Numbered from the stretch's first letter, positions 43,788 to 52,813 are shown. The stretch is DNA of 64,000 nt from Rhizobium mesosinicum (GCF_019511345.1 NZ_JAEUAK010000003.1:62001-126000); one strand, 5' to 3'. Translations and numbers: made by a program. The notes: generated by a model from the sequence alone, not told the origin.

Positions 43788-43980
43788 ATGACACATCGAT
43801 CGACGGTACTGGTGCTTGGCGCCGCGCGGTTTGGGATTCGCACTCGCCAAAGAATGGCTTGAGCGTGGTTGGCGCGTGATCGCCACCGTGCGAACGCCCT
43901 CCGGCGAGCTCGCAAATGACACGTCGAAGGTTCGTATTGGCTCAAGAGCTAAACCTATCGCGCAGTTAAAACGGCGATGA
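43788..43980 (+). pseudogene. N-terminal relic of a short-chain dehydrogenase
   Basis: From the ATG at 43788 the frame gives STVLVLGAAR. After a one-base shift it continues RGLGFALAKEWLERGWRVIA and TVRTPSGEL, the nucleotide-binding start of an SDR. It then degrades into unrelated sequence to a TGA at 43978-43980. The catalytic YxxxK part is missing. Confidence 0.6.
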
Positions 43981-44008
43981 AATCTCAATAAAAGCCTCAT
44001 TGACTCTA

Positions 44009-44037
44009 ATATGTATCTGCTTTAAACAAATACAAAT
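44009..44037. promoter_or_regulatory. imperfect inverted repeat upstream of the sugar ABC operon
   Basis: Fourteen-base arms around one central base match at 11 of 14 positions. The right arm, AAACAAATACAAAT, differs by one base from an arm of the repeat at 49292-49320. Both are likely targets of the ROK repressor encoded between them. The site ends 71 bp before the SBP start. Confidence 0.5.
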
Positions 44038-44108
44038 GCGCGATGGGAGTTCGCGCTGTGGCCGGCGTCGGGAGATCGCGCGCCCGCTCTATCAACGGGA
44101 GGAACGGA

Positions 44109-45146
44109 ATGCTGAAGTTTCCACATATGTTCGCAGGCGTCGCGACCGCTGTCGCCTTGATGACGACTGCCGCCGCCGCTCAAGACACGGTTGGTGTAAG
44201 CTGGCGTTACTTTCAAGACGAACGCTGGAAGATTGACGAAGCGGCAATGAAGTCCGTGCTCGAAAAGGCCGGCGTCTCCTATGTCGGCATCGATGCGCAG
44301 GGCGACCCGCAGAAACAAGCAGGAGACATCGAAAGTCTGATTGCACGTGGGGTCAAGGTGCTTGTCGTCGTAGCTCAGGATGCCAAGGCCATCATTCCTG
44401 TTATCGACGAGGCCAAGCGCAGCAACATCGCCGTCATTGCCTACGATGCTCCGATCGACACCGGCGACGTCCTCTATACAAGCTTCGACAACGTGGCTGT
44501 CGGCCGTGTCATGGGCGAGGCTCTCCTGAAAGCTGTGCCCAAGGGCAACTACGTTGCGATGGACGGAGACCCTGCCCAGACGATCCAGCAGGTTTTCAAG
44601 AGCGGTCAGATGCAGGCGATCCAGCCCGCAATCGACAGAGGCGATATCAAAATCGTTGCCCAGCAGAACGTTGAGCAGTGGAAGCCGGACGTTGCGCAGT
44701 CGCTCATGGAACAGGTCCTGACAGCGACGAACAACAAGGTCGATGCAGTGCTTGCGATGAACGACAGCATCGCTAACGGCGTGGCAGCGGCACTCGCCAG
44801 CCAGGATCTCCTGGGCAAGGTTGCAATCTCCGGGCAGGACGGCGACAAGAACGTCCTCAACCGCATCGCCAAGGGCGAGCAGACGATGACCGTCTGGAAG
44901 GACGCGGACGCACTTGGAACGGTCGCGGCGAAAGCTGCCGTCGAAATCATCAAGGGCACAAAAATTGATGCGGTGACGGGCGTAAAGCCTGGCAAGACAA
45001 CAACCGGCGCTTCACAGCCCGCAATAATTCTCGATCCCATAGCCATTACGCGTGACAACCTCGACCTCGTGGTCAAAGCCGGCTGGATCTCGAAGGACGT
45101 GCTTTGCAAAGGCGTGACGAAGAACCCGCCAAAAACCTGCGAATAA
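44109..45146 (+). CDS. sugar ABC transporter periplasmic binding protein (XylF/RbsB type)
   Basis: A 345-aa periplasmic-binding-protein-1-like receptor. A signal peptide (1-22, MLKFPHMFAGVATAVALM, cleavage near AAAA-Q) is followed by TVGVSWRYFQDERWKIDE, LIARGVKVLVVVAQD, IAVIAYDAPI and VLAMNDSIANGVAAAL. The order and the late ISGQDGDKN loop are closest to XylF-type receptors. GGAGG lies 7 nt before the ATG. Xylose or a similar aldose is plausible; fructose or ribose are possible too. First gene of an importer-SDR operon. Confidence 0.9.
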   Translation: MLKFPHMFAGVATAVALMTTAAAAQDTVGVSWRYFQDERWKIDEAAMKSVLEKAGVSYVGIDAQGDPQKQAGDIESLIARGVKVLVVVAQDAKAIIPVIDEAKRSNIAVIAYDAPIDTGDVLYTSFDNVAVGRVMGEALLKAVPKGNYVAMDGDPAQTIQQVFKSGQMQAIQPAIDRGDIKIVAQQNVEQWKPDVAQSLMEQVLTATNNKVDAVLAMNDSIANGVAAALASQDLLGKVAISGQDGDKNVLNRIAKGEQTMTVWKDADALGTVAAKAAVEIIKGTKIDAVTGVKPGKTTTGASQPAIILDPIAITRDNLDLVVKAGWISKDVLCKGVTKNPPKTCE

Positions 45147-45169
45147 ACAGTTCCAGCGGGAGTTCTGTC

Positions 45170-46408
45170 ATGACATCTATTCTTCAACCTACGTCCAGCT
45201 CGACGAAGCTTTTCCCCCGACTGCTACAAGCGGTCGGGGGAGGGGGCCGCGACACGCGCCTTGTGGCGATGGTGTCCGCTCTTGCTTTGATATGGCTTTG
45301 CGCAAACATCCTTACCAACGGCGTATTCCTGTCACCGCGAAACCTGTTCAATCTCTCGCTGCAGGTCTCGGTCGTGGCCATCATGGCGTCGGGCATGATC
45401 CTGGTCATCGTGACGCGACATATCGACCTCTCGGTCGGATCTCAGGTCGGTTTTCTCGGGGTCCTCGGTGGTCTCGTGCAAAGCAACTGGCTCCCCGACA
45501 GCCCGCACGCCTGGTGGATCTCCTGCCTTGTCATGCTGGCGGGCGGTATGGTGATCGGTTTGATCCAGGGTGCACTTGTCGCCTACGCGCGCATACCCTC
45601 ATTCGTCGTTACGCTGGGGGGACTGCTCTTTCTGCGCAATGCTGCTTATGAACTGAACGATGGCACGACGATCGCCCCTCTGAGCGCGACGTTCCAGAAT
45701 CTCGGCGGGGGACAGAACGGGGTTCTCGGAGCCACCCTGAGCTGGGCGGCCGCCGGCGCGGTCACCGCCTATGTCGTCTTCACCCTTGTTCGCAGGTACC
45801 AGCGCAAAAAGTCCCTTGGCATACAGAATGCTTTAACGGCATCTGACATTGTTCCGGCGGCACTCTGGTGCGTTTGTGCATTCGGTCTGGTGGCAGTCAT
45901 GAACAGCTACTATCGGCCTGGGACGACAGAGTCGATGGGATTGGCCGTGCCCGTTCTTATCCTGATCGCGGTGACAATGCTTATGACGGTAATCGCCAAA
46001 AAACACAGGTTTGGACGCCACGTGTTCGCTGTCGGCGGCGATCCACTCAGCGCGCGGTTGACGGGTATCAATACCCAACGCGTCGTCCTGAAAGTCTTCG
46101 TGCTGATGGGGTTCCTGTCTGGATTGGCCTCAATCGTTCTCACGGCCCGACTGAATGCCGCAGCGAGCGGAGCGGGCACGATGATGGAGCTCTATGTGAT
46201 CGCGGCAGCAGTGATCGGTGGGACGTCGCTTGCCGGAGGAGCCGGTACAATTCTTGGCGGCTGCATTGGCGCCTTGATCATGCAAAGTCTTCAAAGCGCA
46301 ATGGTCCTAATGGGGATTGCGAGCCCGCTGCAGAGCATGGTGCTTGCGGGCGTTCTCGTACTCGCCGTCTGGATCGATACAATGTGGCGCGAAAGGAGGC
46401 CATCATGA
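45170..46408 (+). CDS. sugar ABC transporter permease (XylH/RbsC type)
   Basis: A 412-aa BPD_transp_2 membrane protein with about ten helices. It contains the family stretch GMILVIVTRHIDLSVGSQVG near 82-101, LIQGALVAYARIPSFVVTLG near 140, and the late AVGGDPLSARLTGI. A central insert of about 70 residues between helices, as in XylH, makes it longer than RbsC. CGGGAG lies 7 nt before the ATG at 45170. It ends in an ATGA overlap with the ATPase gene. Confidence 0.9.
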   Translation: MTSILQPTSSSTKLFPRLLQAVGGGGRDTRLVAMVSALALIWLCANILTNGVFLSPRNLFNLSLQVSVVAIMASGMILVIVTRHIDLSVGSQVGFLGVLGGLVQSNWLPDSPHAWWISCLVMLAGGMVIGLIQGALVAYARIPSFVVTLGGLLFLRNAAYELNDGTTIAPLSATFQNLGGGQNGVLGATLSWAAAGAVTAYVVFTLVRRYQRKKSLGIQNALTASDIVPAALWCVCAFGLVAVMNSYYRPGTTESMGLAVPVLILIAVTMLMTVIAKKHRFGRHVFAVGGDPLSARLTGINTQRVVLKVFVLMGFLSGLASIVLTARLNAAASGAGTMMELYVIAAAVIGGTSLAGGAGTILGGCIGALIMQSLQSAMVLMGIASPLQSMVLAGVLVLAVWIDTMWRERRPS

Positions 46409-47163
46409 CGACCCCGTTGCTCGAAGCCCGCAACGTCAACAAGGCATTTGGCGGCGTTCACGCAGTCGAGAATGTCAGTGTATCGCTCATGCCGGGCGAA
46501 GTCGTCGCGCTACTCGGCCATAATGGTGCTGGCAAATCCACCTTCATCAAGATGCTGTCGGGAGTCTTTCCCGCAGACAGCGGCGAGATCCTGATCGACG
46601 GCAAAACCGTTGATATCCGGTCTCCCCATGATGCACAGGAACTGGGGATCGAGACCATTCATCAGACGCTGGCGCTCGCCGATAATCTTGATGCGGTCTC
46701 TAACCTTTTCCTCGGTCGGGAGCAAACCGACCGCTTCGGTTTCCTCGACACGGAAGCGATGGAGCACGGAGCACGAAAGACGATCGAGCGCATGCGGTTG
46801 AGGATACCTTCTCTCAACGCGTCCGTCCGATCCATGTCCGGTGGTCAGCGGCAAGCGGTTGCGATCGCCCGCGCACTTCACTTCAACGCGCGTATTCTCA
46901 TCATGGATGAACCCACTGCCGCCCTTGGACCCGAGGAAACGAAAAACGTCGGCATCTTGATTGAGGAACTCAAAAAGCAGGGTTTGGGTATTTTCCTCAT
47001 CAGCCATGACATGCACGATGTCTTCGCGCTGTCGGACCGGATCACCGTGATGAAATCCGGACGCGTTGTTGGTTCCTATCCGACGCGAGACCTGACACAG
47101 GACGACGCGCTCGAAATGATCATCCTTGGCCGCAAGCCGGCTCGCTTTGCCGCGACCGCATGA
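46405..47163 (+). CDS. sugar ABC transporter ATPase (single-domain, FrcA/XylG-like)
   Basis: A 252-aa single-cassette ATPase: Walker A GHNGAGKST (about 38-46), signature MSGGQRQA, Walker B ILIMDEPTAALG and H-loop FLISHDMHDVF. It lacks the second cassette of RbsA/XylG, as rhizobial FrcA does, and would work as a homodimer. It overlaps the permease stop by 4 bp. With the neighbouring binding protein and permease it forms a complete CUT2-type importer. Confidence 0.9.
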   Translation: MTTPLLEARNVNKAFGGVHAVENVSVSLMPGEVVALLGHNGAGKSTFIKMLSGVFPADSGEILIDGKTVDIRSPHDAQELGIETIHQTLALADNLDAVSNLFLGREQTDRFGFLDTEAMEHGARKTIERMRLRIPSLNASVRSMSGGQRQAVAIARALHFNARILIMDEPTAALGPEETKNVGILIEELKKQGLGIFLISHDMHDVFALSDRITVMKSGRVVGSYPTRDLTQDDALEMIILGRKPARFAATA

Positions 47164-47192
47164 GGGATACCAACCCGAGAATGGAAAGAAAT

Positions 47193-47963
47193 ATGACAGT
47201 CAAAGCACCAAACTTCAGTCTCGATGGGAAGGTTGCCCTCGTAACGGGCGCGGCGCGTGGCATAGGTCGCGCGATCGCACTCGCCTGCGCTGCCGCCGGG
47301 GCCGATGTGGTCATCGGCGTGCGAAGCGTGGAGGCGGTTGCCGATCTCGTTGCGGAACTGAAGACCACTGGCCGACGCGCTCTCGCCGTCACGATGGACA
47401 TCTCAAACAGCGGTCAAATCGCCGAAGCGGTTGCCGAAGCTGTCGCGGCATTCGGAAAAATCGACGTGTTGGTCAATAACGTCGGCGTGGCGCCGGGAAA
47501 TCTCGCGGAACTCGTCGACGAGAAAGCGCTTGACCAGATCCTCGATGTTAACATCAAAGGCACCTTCCTCGTCACGCAAACGGTTGCCCGGCATATGATC
47601 GAGCGGAAGAGCGGTCGCATTATCAACATCAGTTCACAGGCCGGGACCGTCACGCTTCGCGGTGAAGCCCTGTATTGCATGAGCAAGGCGGCTATCAACC
47701 ACTTGAGCAGATGCCTGGCAGCCGAGTGGGCGCAATATGGCATTACGGTCAATACCGTCTCGCCAACGTTCATATGGACGGATTCGACCCGCCCGGTCCT
47801 TGCCGATCCGGATTTTTATGCACGTACCGTGGGCCGTATCCCGCTCGGGCGGATCGGTGATACCGATGATGTTGTCGGAGCCGTGGTCTACCTCGCATCC
47901 CCTGCCGCATCCCTTGTGACTGGCGCCAACCTGTTGGTGGACGGGGGATGGTCGATTGCATGA
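47193..47963 (+). CDS. short-chain dehydrogenase/reductase
   Basis: A 256-aa classical SDR: cofactor motif TGAARGIGRA (about 19-28), NNVG, catalytic Ser in INISSQAG, and Y-x-x-x-K in YCMSKAAINH. It ends with a C-terminal GANLLVDGGWS. An NAD(P)-dependent oxidation of the imported sugar or polyol is likely. Earlier starts at 47160 (overlapping the ATPase stop) and 47181 are possible; 47193 fits the family N-terminus best and has GGAAAG upstream. Confidence 0.9.
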   Translation: MTVKAPNFSLDGKVALVTGAARGIGRAIALACAAAGADVVIGVRSVEAVADLVAELKTTGRRALAVTMDISNSGQIAEAVAEAVAAFGKIDVLVNNVGVAPGNLAELVDEKALDQILDVNIKGTFLVTQTVARHMIERKSGRIINISSQAGTVTLRGEALYCMSKAAINHLSRCLAAEWAQYGITVNTVSPTFIWTDSTRPVLADPDFYARTVGRIPLGRIGDTDDVVGAVVYLASPAASLVTGANLLVDGGWSIA

Positions 47964-48079
47964 CGATGTCCTTCGCTCAAACCTTTGCCTGCACGCTGGC
48001 ATCTGCTAGTGCGTGGAGGTGTATTTTAAGCAATGATTCGAGTGCATTGCCGGTGCCTGACAACAGCTCCTGATCGACA

Positions 48080-49258
48080 ATGCTGTCAGTGGGAGGAAAC
48101 TTGACGACGAACAGTGTCTTGAGACACATGAATGCCGTGCGTTGTCTGCGCGTCCTGCGCAGAGACGTTCCTCTGTCGCGCGCAGATATTGCGCGCGAAC
48201 TGAACGTGACGCGCGCGACCGTCGGCAATTCGATAAAGCAGCTTCTTGCAGAAAATCTCGTTATCGACCTCAACGAAAGCGCCGAGGCCAATGGAGCCGG
48301 GCGCCCCGGGGCTCTTGTATCGCTCAATCCGGCAGGCGCCTACTTTATCGGTCTCGATATTTCCTCGGCCGAGATCAACGCGGTTCTGATCGACTTTTCG
48401 ATGCGTGTGGTTGCCAAGCGGATCGTGTCGATTGCCGACCGCTATCACGAGCCGAAGCGGGTGATCGAATTTCTCGCCGCCTTGCCGAAGGAACTGGTTG
48501 ACGTATCAAAGGTCCGGGCATCGAGGGTGCGCGGGGTCTGTATTTCCGCGCCGGGTATCGTGCGCGACGGGAAAATCATTTCCGCCCCGTGGTTGAGCTG
48601 GCGAGACGTCGACGTCGTTTCAGCCATGTCGGAAGCGATGAAGCTCTCGCTGCCGCTTCAAATTTGCAATGACGCAGTGGCTCTTGCAAGCGCGGTCGCC
48701 GCCGACTCGTCGGAAAGCGATCTGAGCGACGTACTGCTGTTATTGCTTGCACAGGGTATTGGCAGCGCGCATTTGCGGCAGGGGCGGGTCGTCGAGGGCT
48801 CACACGGACTTGGAGGGGAAGTCGGGCACATGGTGATGGGTGGGCGGCCTCAAATGGCGGCCACACATACGTTCGAAATCCTCGCTGGCTACCAAAGATT
48901 TCTGCCCTTCATCGAGAATGGTGTCCCAATCCCGGAAGGTCTTGCCAAACTCGTGACCCGGGAAGGATCTCCGGCTCTCGACCAGGCTCTTGATGAATGG
49001 GCCTTGGGACTGGCAACCGGCATCCTTAACCTCATTCATATTCTCGACCCGAAAACGATCGTGCTGGGTGGGCCACTCGCCGTCCTTTACCCAAAGGTGG
49101 CAGAGCGCGTCGAGAGCCTCCTCTCCGAAAACCTCGTCCACGGCTTCAACGTCCCCCCTATCTCCGTTGCCCGGTTCGGTGGAGATGGAGCTGCCATTGG
49201 CGCGGCCGCTCTTCTTCGCGAGAGCCTCTTCGACCTTCCCGAACTGCCTGCCGTTTAA
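48080..49258 (+). CDS. ROK-family transcriptional repressor
   Basis: A 392-aa NagC/XylR-type regulator: an N-terminal winged HTH (about 20-80: PLSRADIARELNVTRATVGN) and a ROK sugar-binding domain (about 85-385: FIGLDISSAEIN, GLGGEVGHMVMG, ILDPKTIVLGGPLA). The canonical zinc cluster C-x-C-G-x-x-G-C after GHM is absent (GGRPQMAATHTFEIL follows), so this repressor lacks the ROK metal site. The ATG at 48080 lacks a clear ribosome site; a TTG at 48101, 4 nt after GGAGG, is a good alternative. Probably controls the upstream importer operon and the downstream mutarotase via the repeats at 44009 and 49292. Confidence 0.87.
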   Translation: MLSVGGNLTTNSVLRHMNAVRCLRVLRRDVPLSRADIARELNVTRATVGNSIKQLLAENLVIDLNESAEANGAGRPGALVSLNPAGAYFIGLDISSAEINAVLIDFSMRVVAKRIVSIADRYHEPKRVIEFLAALPKELVDVSKVRASRVRGVCISAPGIVRDGKIISAPWLSWRDVDVVSAMSEAMKLSLPLQICNDAVALASAVAADSSESDLSDVLLLLLAQGIGSAHLRQGRVVEGSHGLGGEVGHMVMGGRPQMAATHTFEILAGYQRFLPFIENGVPIPEGLAKLVTREGSPALDQALDEWALGLATGILNLIHILDPKTIVLGGPLAVLYPKVAERVESLLSENLVHGFNVPPISVARFGGDGAAIGAAALLRESLFDLPELPAV

Positions 49259-49291
49259 TTCGACGCGGAACGCCAACGGGTTTGACTCCTT

Positions 49292-49320
49292 ATTTGTATT
49301 TGTATAATACAAACGCAAAT
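49292..49320. promoter_or_regulatory. inverted repeat upstream of the mutarotase gene, probable ROK operator
   Basis: ATTTGTATTTGTAT (49292-49305) and ATACAAACGCAAAT (49307-49320) are inverted copies matching at 12 of 14 positions around one central A. It lies 22 bp before the next ATG and 33 bp after the ROK stop, and is closely related to the site at 44009. Confidence 0.55.
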
Positions 49321-49342
49321 AGCCAGCCAGTGGAGGAACCAG

Positions 49343-49777
49343 ATGCTGAAGCTAATCGACCCCATTCTCTCTCCGGAACTGCTTTACGCTCTCCGAGCGA
49401 TGGGGCATCGGCACGATATTGCTATCGTCGATGCGAACTTCCCGTGCGATGCCGGCGATGATCGCCTCATCCGTCTCGACGGCGTTTCCGGGCCACGGGC
49501 GCTGGAAGCTATCCTCAACGTCTTTCCACTGGAAGAACAGGAACCGCATGTGGCATGGCGCATGATCGCTGAAGGCGATGCCGCCAAGATCCTGCCCGTT
49601 TTCGAAGATTACAGTGCCGGCCTTGAGAAAACGCAGGGCAGGGCGGTCGAACTCACCGCAGTCGAGCCGGATGAATTCAAGGACCGCGTCCGCGCCGCCC
49701 ATACGGTCGTGGTCACTGGAGAGCGACGCTTCTATGGCAGTGTCATTCTGCGCAAAGGTGTCATTGCGCCCGAATAA
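49343..49777 (+). CDS. RbsD/FucU-family sugar mutarotase
   Basis: A 144-aa protein of the RbsD/FucU family, which interconverts sugar anomers so that imported pyranose becomes the form the next enzyme uses. Landmarks are LSPELLYALRAMGHRHDIAIVDANFPC, the active-site His region near 22-24, and the C-terminal VVVTGERRFYGSVILRKG with the conserved Tyr. The spacing is closer to FucU than to RbsD. GGAGG lies 5 nt before the ATG. It probably serves the sugar imported by the 44109-47163 transporter. Confidence 0.88.
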   Translation: MLKLIDPILSPELLYALRAMGHRHDIAIVDANFPCDAGDDRLIRLDGVSGPRALEAILNVFPLEEQEPHVAWRMIAEGDAAKILPVFEDYSAGLEKTQGRAVELTAVEPDEFKDRVRAAHTVVVTGERRFYGSVILRKGVIAPE

Positions 49778-49815
49778 ATCGGAATCCACGCGGCAATCCA
49801 ACGTCAGGTGTCATC

Positions 49816-50472
49816 TTGCCCGATCTTTTCGCCTCTTCTTTCGACGCCTTCCTTTTTGACATGGACGGAACGATCCTCAACTCTATTGCCGCTGCTGAAC
49901 GGGTTTGGGGCGCTTGGGCTTGGAAGTTCGGGCTTGATCCAGAAGTGTTTCTACCCACGATCCATGGGCGCAGGGCCTTCGAAACAATCTCTTCCCTCGG
50001 CCTACCGGATGTCGATCCGCAGGCCGAGGCTGCCGCCATAACACAGGCGGAAATCGATGAAATCAAGGGTATAATTGCAATCGGCGGTGCGCAGCATTTT
50101 TTGAGCAGCCTCCCATCTCACCGATGGGCCGTCGTGACCTCTGCGCCATCCGCACTCGCCAAAAGACGGATTGAGGCGGCCGGATTGCCGACACCAGCGG
50201 TATTCGTAACAGCCGAGGACGTACAGCGGGGAAAGCCGGCGCCTGATTGCTTCATTCTGGCCGCCGAGCGCCTCTCAGTCGAACCCGCACGTTGTCTAGT
50301 CTTCGAAGACGCCGAAGTGGGAATTGCCGCCGCAACCGCGGCAGGTTGTCAGGTCTGCGTCATTACCGAGACGCATAAGCGGCGGATGAAGGTGAACCAC
50401 CACCAGTTTGAGAATTACGAACGCATCAAACCGAGGCTCGTTAACGGGGCCTTGGGGCTACTGTCATTCTGA
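49816..50472 (+). CDS. HAD-family sugar phosphatase
   Basis: A 218-aa HAD subfamily IA hydrolase. Motif I is FLFDMDGTI (nucleophile Asp16), motif II VVTSAPS, motif III K-P-x-P in RGKPAPDCF and motif IV FEDAEVGI. A helical cap at about 20-90 is typical of 2-deoxyglucose-6-phosphate- or beta-phosphoglucomutase-like phosphatases. The apparent start is TTG at 49816, with AGGTG upstream. It is convergent with and immediately next to the second ROK gene (no gap). A role in relieving sugar-phosphate stress is plausible. Confidence 0.87.
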   Translation: MPDLFASSFDAFLFDMDGTILNSIAAAERVWGAWAWKFGLDPEVFLPTIHGRRAFETISSLGLPDVDPQAEAAAITQAEIDEIKGIIAIGGAQHFLSSLPSHRWAVVTSAPSALAKRRIEAAGLPTPAVFVTAEDVQRGKPAPDCFILAAERLSVEPARCLVFEDAEVGIAAATAAGCQVCVITETHKRRMKVNHHQFENYERIKPRLVNGALGLLSF

Positions 50473-51681
50473 TCATTGAGCGCGTCCGGCGTCTATTTTC
50501 GGGCGACCGAAGACAAGGTTTTCGTCTACGGACAACATCTGCTTGTGCAGCATTGATGCGCCGCCGATCGCAGGGCCTTCGCGACCGAGCGACGAGAGTT
50601 TTATTTCCGGGATCGGATGCCCGTCGAGGAGGTTGCGCGCCACTTTCTCGAGCGTCTCTTCACGGCAAAGGTCGAAAAGTGCTGCGACCGGTCCACCGAG
50701 CACGATCCGCGTGGGATTGAAAATGCTTGTCAGGGTCGCAATTCCTCTTCCAAGATAAAACGACCAATCCTTGAGTGTCGATAGAGCGCTTTTTTCCTGT
50801 CGCCTGGCCGCTTCCATGAAAGCAGGAATGTCATCTGCCGAGCCACCGTGAAAGCGGTAGCGCGCAAGCACAGCTTCGCGCCCGATGAAGCTCTCGAACG
50901 ATCCCGAAACGGTTGCCAGTTCAACGAAGCCCTCGTCCCCCAGTATGATGTGGCCAAGCTCACCGGCATAGCCGTCCTGGCCCCGGAGAAGCTGACCGGA
51001 ATTTACGATCGCCCCACCGACGCCGGCGTCCAGATAGATGTAGATCTCCGTCTCGCCGCGCTCATCCTTGGACTGGTAGATCTCGGCAATGGCGAAGGCG
51101 TTTGCATCGTTCTCGGCAATCAGCAGGGGAATTTCCGGCAAGCGCTGCTGTAATCGCTCCAGGATCGGTTCTTGCCGCCATCCCAAAATGGGCGCTCGCA
51201 AAACGGTGCCATTGCGATCGATGACACCCGGGGCGGTCAGGCATAGGCCGCGGATGCGATAATCATTGCCGAGCCTTTGCCTGATATTCTCAACGACATC
51301 CACTAACTTTTGCACCACGAGGTCGGGGCCCGCCTCAAGGAGGCTGAAGTCCGCCGTCGACTGTGCTATGACCGACGCCTCCATGTCGAGAGCGACGACG
51401 TTCATGCGACCGACGCCGATATCTGCACCTATGAACATCCCATAGTTTGGGTTGATACGAACAAACGTCCCGGGCCTGCCCGTGCCGGCGCTTTTGTCAT
51501 CCTGTGAGTCGTCTTCCACCAGCAATCCTTCGTCAGCCAGGCTGGCAACGATGCTGCTTGCCGTCGAGCGAACCATGCCCAGCTCTTTGGCGATATTCGC
51601 GCGGCTAATCCGGCCATGGCGAAAAACAACATCCAGCGCCCTGACTTCATTAATGTGCCTTACGGCGCGCGGCATGGACAT
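50473..51681 (-). CDS. ROK-family transcriptional repressor (second)
   Basis: A 402-aa repressor: winged HTH (about 10-70: RISRANIAKELGMVRSTASS) and ROK domain (IGADIGVGRMNVVAL, GVGGAIVNSGQLL, ELGHIILGDEG, ILGWRQEPIL). As in the other ROK repressor of this window, the Cys cluster after GH is missing; the kinase encoded at 60583 has it. GGAG is 7 nt before the ATG. Downstream on the same strand no gene follows; it lies between the HAD gene and lrgB. Its likely target is the perfect repeat at 52814, between cidA and the importer operon. Confidence 0.88.
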   Translation of the reverse strand: MSMPRAVRHINEVRALDVVFRHGRISRANIAKELGMVRSTASSIVASLADEGLLVEDDSQDDKSAGTGRPGTFVRINPNYGMFIGADIGVGRMNVVALDMEASVIAQSTADFSLLEAGPDLVVQKLVDVVENIRQRLGNDYRIRGLCLTAPGVIDRNGTVLRAPILGWRQEPILERLQQRLPEIPLLIAENDANAFAIAEIYQSKDERGETEIYIYLDAGVGGAIVNSGQLLRGQDGYAGELGHIILGDEGFVELATVSGSFESFIGREAVLARYRFHGGSADDIPAFMEAARRQEKSALSTLKDWSFYLGRGIATLTSIFNPTRIVLGGPVAALFDLCREETLEKVARNLLDGHPIPEIKLSSLGREGPAIGGASMLHKQMLSVDENLVFGRPKIDAGRAQ

Positions 51682-51705
51682 TGGTGTTCTCCAATAAAAT
51701 CAGAC

Positions 51706-52404
51706 TCACAAAAAGAGATGTACAATCAAGGAAGTGACGAGCGCATTCAAGCCCATGGCCAGTCCTGAGAAAAGACCCGCCACCGGGTCGACCGAATAGG
51801 CACGGGCGGTGCCAATTCCGTGCGATGCAAGCCCTACGGAGAACCCTCTCGCACTATAATCGCGTATCTTCATCGCGTTCATCAGCGGGGTCACGACGAC
51901 GGCGCCAGTAATGCCGGCCATGATGACGACGGCCGCGGTCAAGGCCGGATCGCCGTGCAAACCAGACGAGATAGCCATGGCGACCGCCGCCGTGACAGAT
52001 TTTGGAGCGAGAGAAGCGATGACCGTCTGATCGAAGCCGAAGAAGCGGCCCAAATAAATCGTGGAAGTCACCGCCGTCAGGCTTCCGGCAAACAGCGCCA
52101 CGACCATCGGAATAAGATTGGCCCTGACAAGACAGAGCTTTTCATAAAGCGGTATCCCAAGCGCCACGGTTGCCGGCCCCAGCAGAAAATGAATGAACTG
52201 CGCGCCGGCGAAATAGGTCTGGTATCGAATGTGGAAGACAGAAAGCATGCATGCGATCGTCACGACCGACAGCAGGACCGGATTGACAAGAGGATTGGCG
52301 GGAAGCGCGCGTGCGATCTTGAGCGCGATTATCCAGACAAACAGTGTTACGGAAAGCCAAGAGAGCGGGGACGCTGCAAGGTAGACCCACAAGCCTTCAT
52401 CCAT
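51706..52404 (-). CDS. lrgB: LrgB/CidB-family membrane protein
   Basis: A 232-aa membrane protein with about seven helices and the LrgB landmarks LGPATVALGIPLYE (about 80-93) and PKSVTAAVAMAISSGLHG (about 138-155), followed by SHGIGTARA. LrgB works with a LrgA/CidA partner; in Bacillus and plants, LrgAB-type pairs carry pyruvate, 3-hydroxypropionate or glycolate, and in Staphylococcus they affect autolysis. The ATG at 52404 overlaps the CidA stop by 8 bp. Confidence 0.9.
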   Translation of the reverse strand: MDEGLWVYLAASPLSWLSVTLFVWIIALKIARALPANPLVNPVLLSVVTIACMLSVFHIRYQTYFAGAQFIHFLLGPATVALGIPLYEKLCLVRANLIPMVVALFAGSLTAVTSTIYLGRFFGFDQTVIASLAPKSVTAAVAMAISSGLHGDPALTAAVVIMAGITGAVVVTPLMNAMKIRDYSARGFSVGLASHGIGTARAYSVDPVAGLFSGLAMGLNALVTSLIVHLFL

Positions 52405-52801
52405 GGCTTGTCCCCCCAATCAGCCGCTTGATCGCCAGATAGCACCACACGGTGACGATCAGCGTCGCAACTGTTGAGACGGATATCGTCACGAAAAGCG
52501 TCAGGCCTCGTTCGGCAAGGAGGTCCAAATGCTGGATGATTCCGACGCCGGCTGGAACAAACAGGACTCCAAAATTTGCCAATAGTGCATGAGATGCGGA
52601 GACGGTCGGCTGCATCAGCCTGCCGATCGGAGTTCTCTTCGATGCTGTCAGCGCGCCAAATATCAACGCCATGCCTATAACTGGCCCGGGTACGAGGCCA
52701 TGGAGGTAATAGGCGATGCCTTCGCCAACGAGCTGAAATATCAGCAGAAGCGTAATCCCAACGAGCATTGTTCGGCTCCACAACAAACTCCCTTGACTCA
52801 T
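52397..52801 (-). CDS. cidA: CidA/LrgA-family holin-like membrane protein
   Basis: A 134-aa membrane protein with four helices. It contains LVGEGIAYYLHGLVPGPVIG (about 26-45), the CidA/LrgA signature, and a late FVPAGVGIIQHLDLL. The frame extends 11 codons further, but AAGG precedes the ATG at 52801 and the inverted repeat at 52814 lies in the longer version. It forms a two-gene operon with lrgB. Being divergent from a sugar importer suggests metabolite efflux or uptake rather than cell death (inference). Confidence 0.87.
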   Translation of the reverse strand: MSQGSLLWSRTMLVGITLLLIFQLVGEGIAYYLHGLVPGPVIGMALIFGALTASKRTPIGRLMQPTVSASHALLANFGVLFVPAGVGIIQHLDLLAERGLTLFVTISVSTVATLIVTVWCYLAIKRLIGGTSHG

Positions 52802-52813
52802 AAACCTTAATAT

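Noticed and set aside
46058..46071. A tenth perfect TTGA-N6-TCAA site
   Set aside because: It lies inside the XylH-like permease coding sequence with no gene start nearby. One such site in the remaining 42 kb is what chance predicts, so I use it as background.
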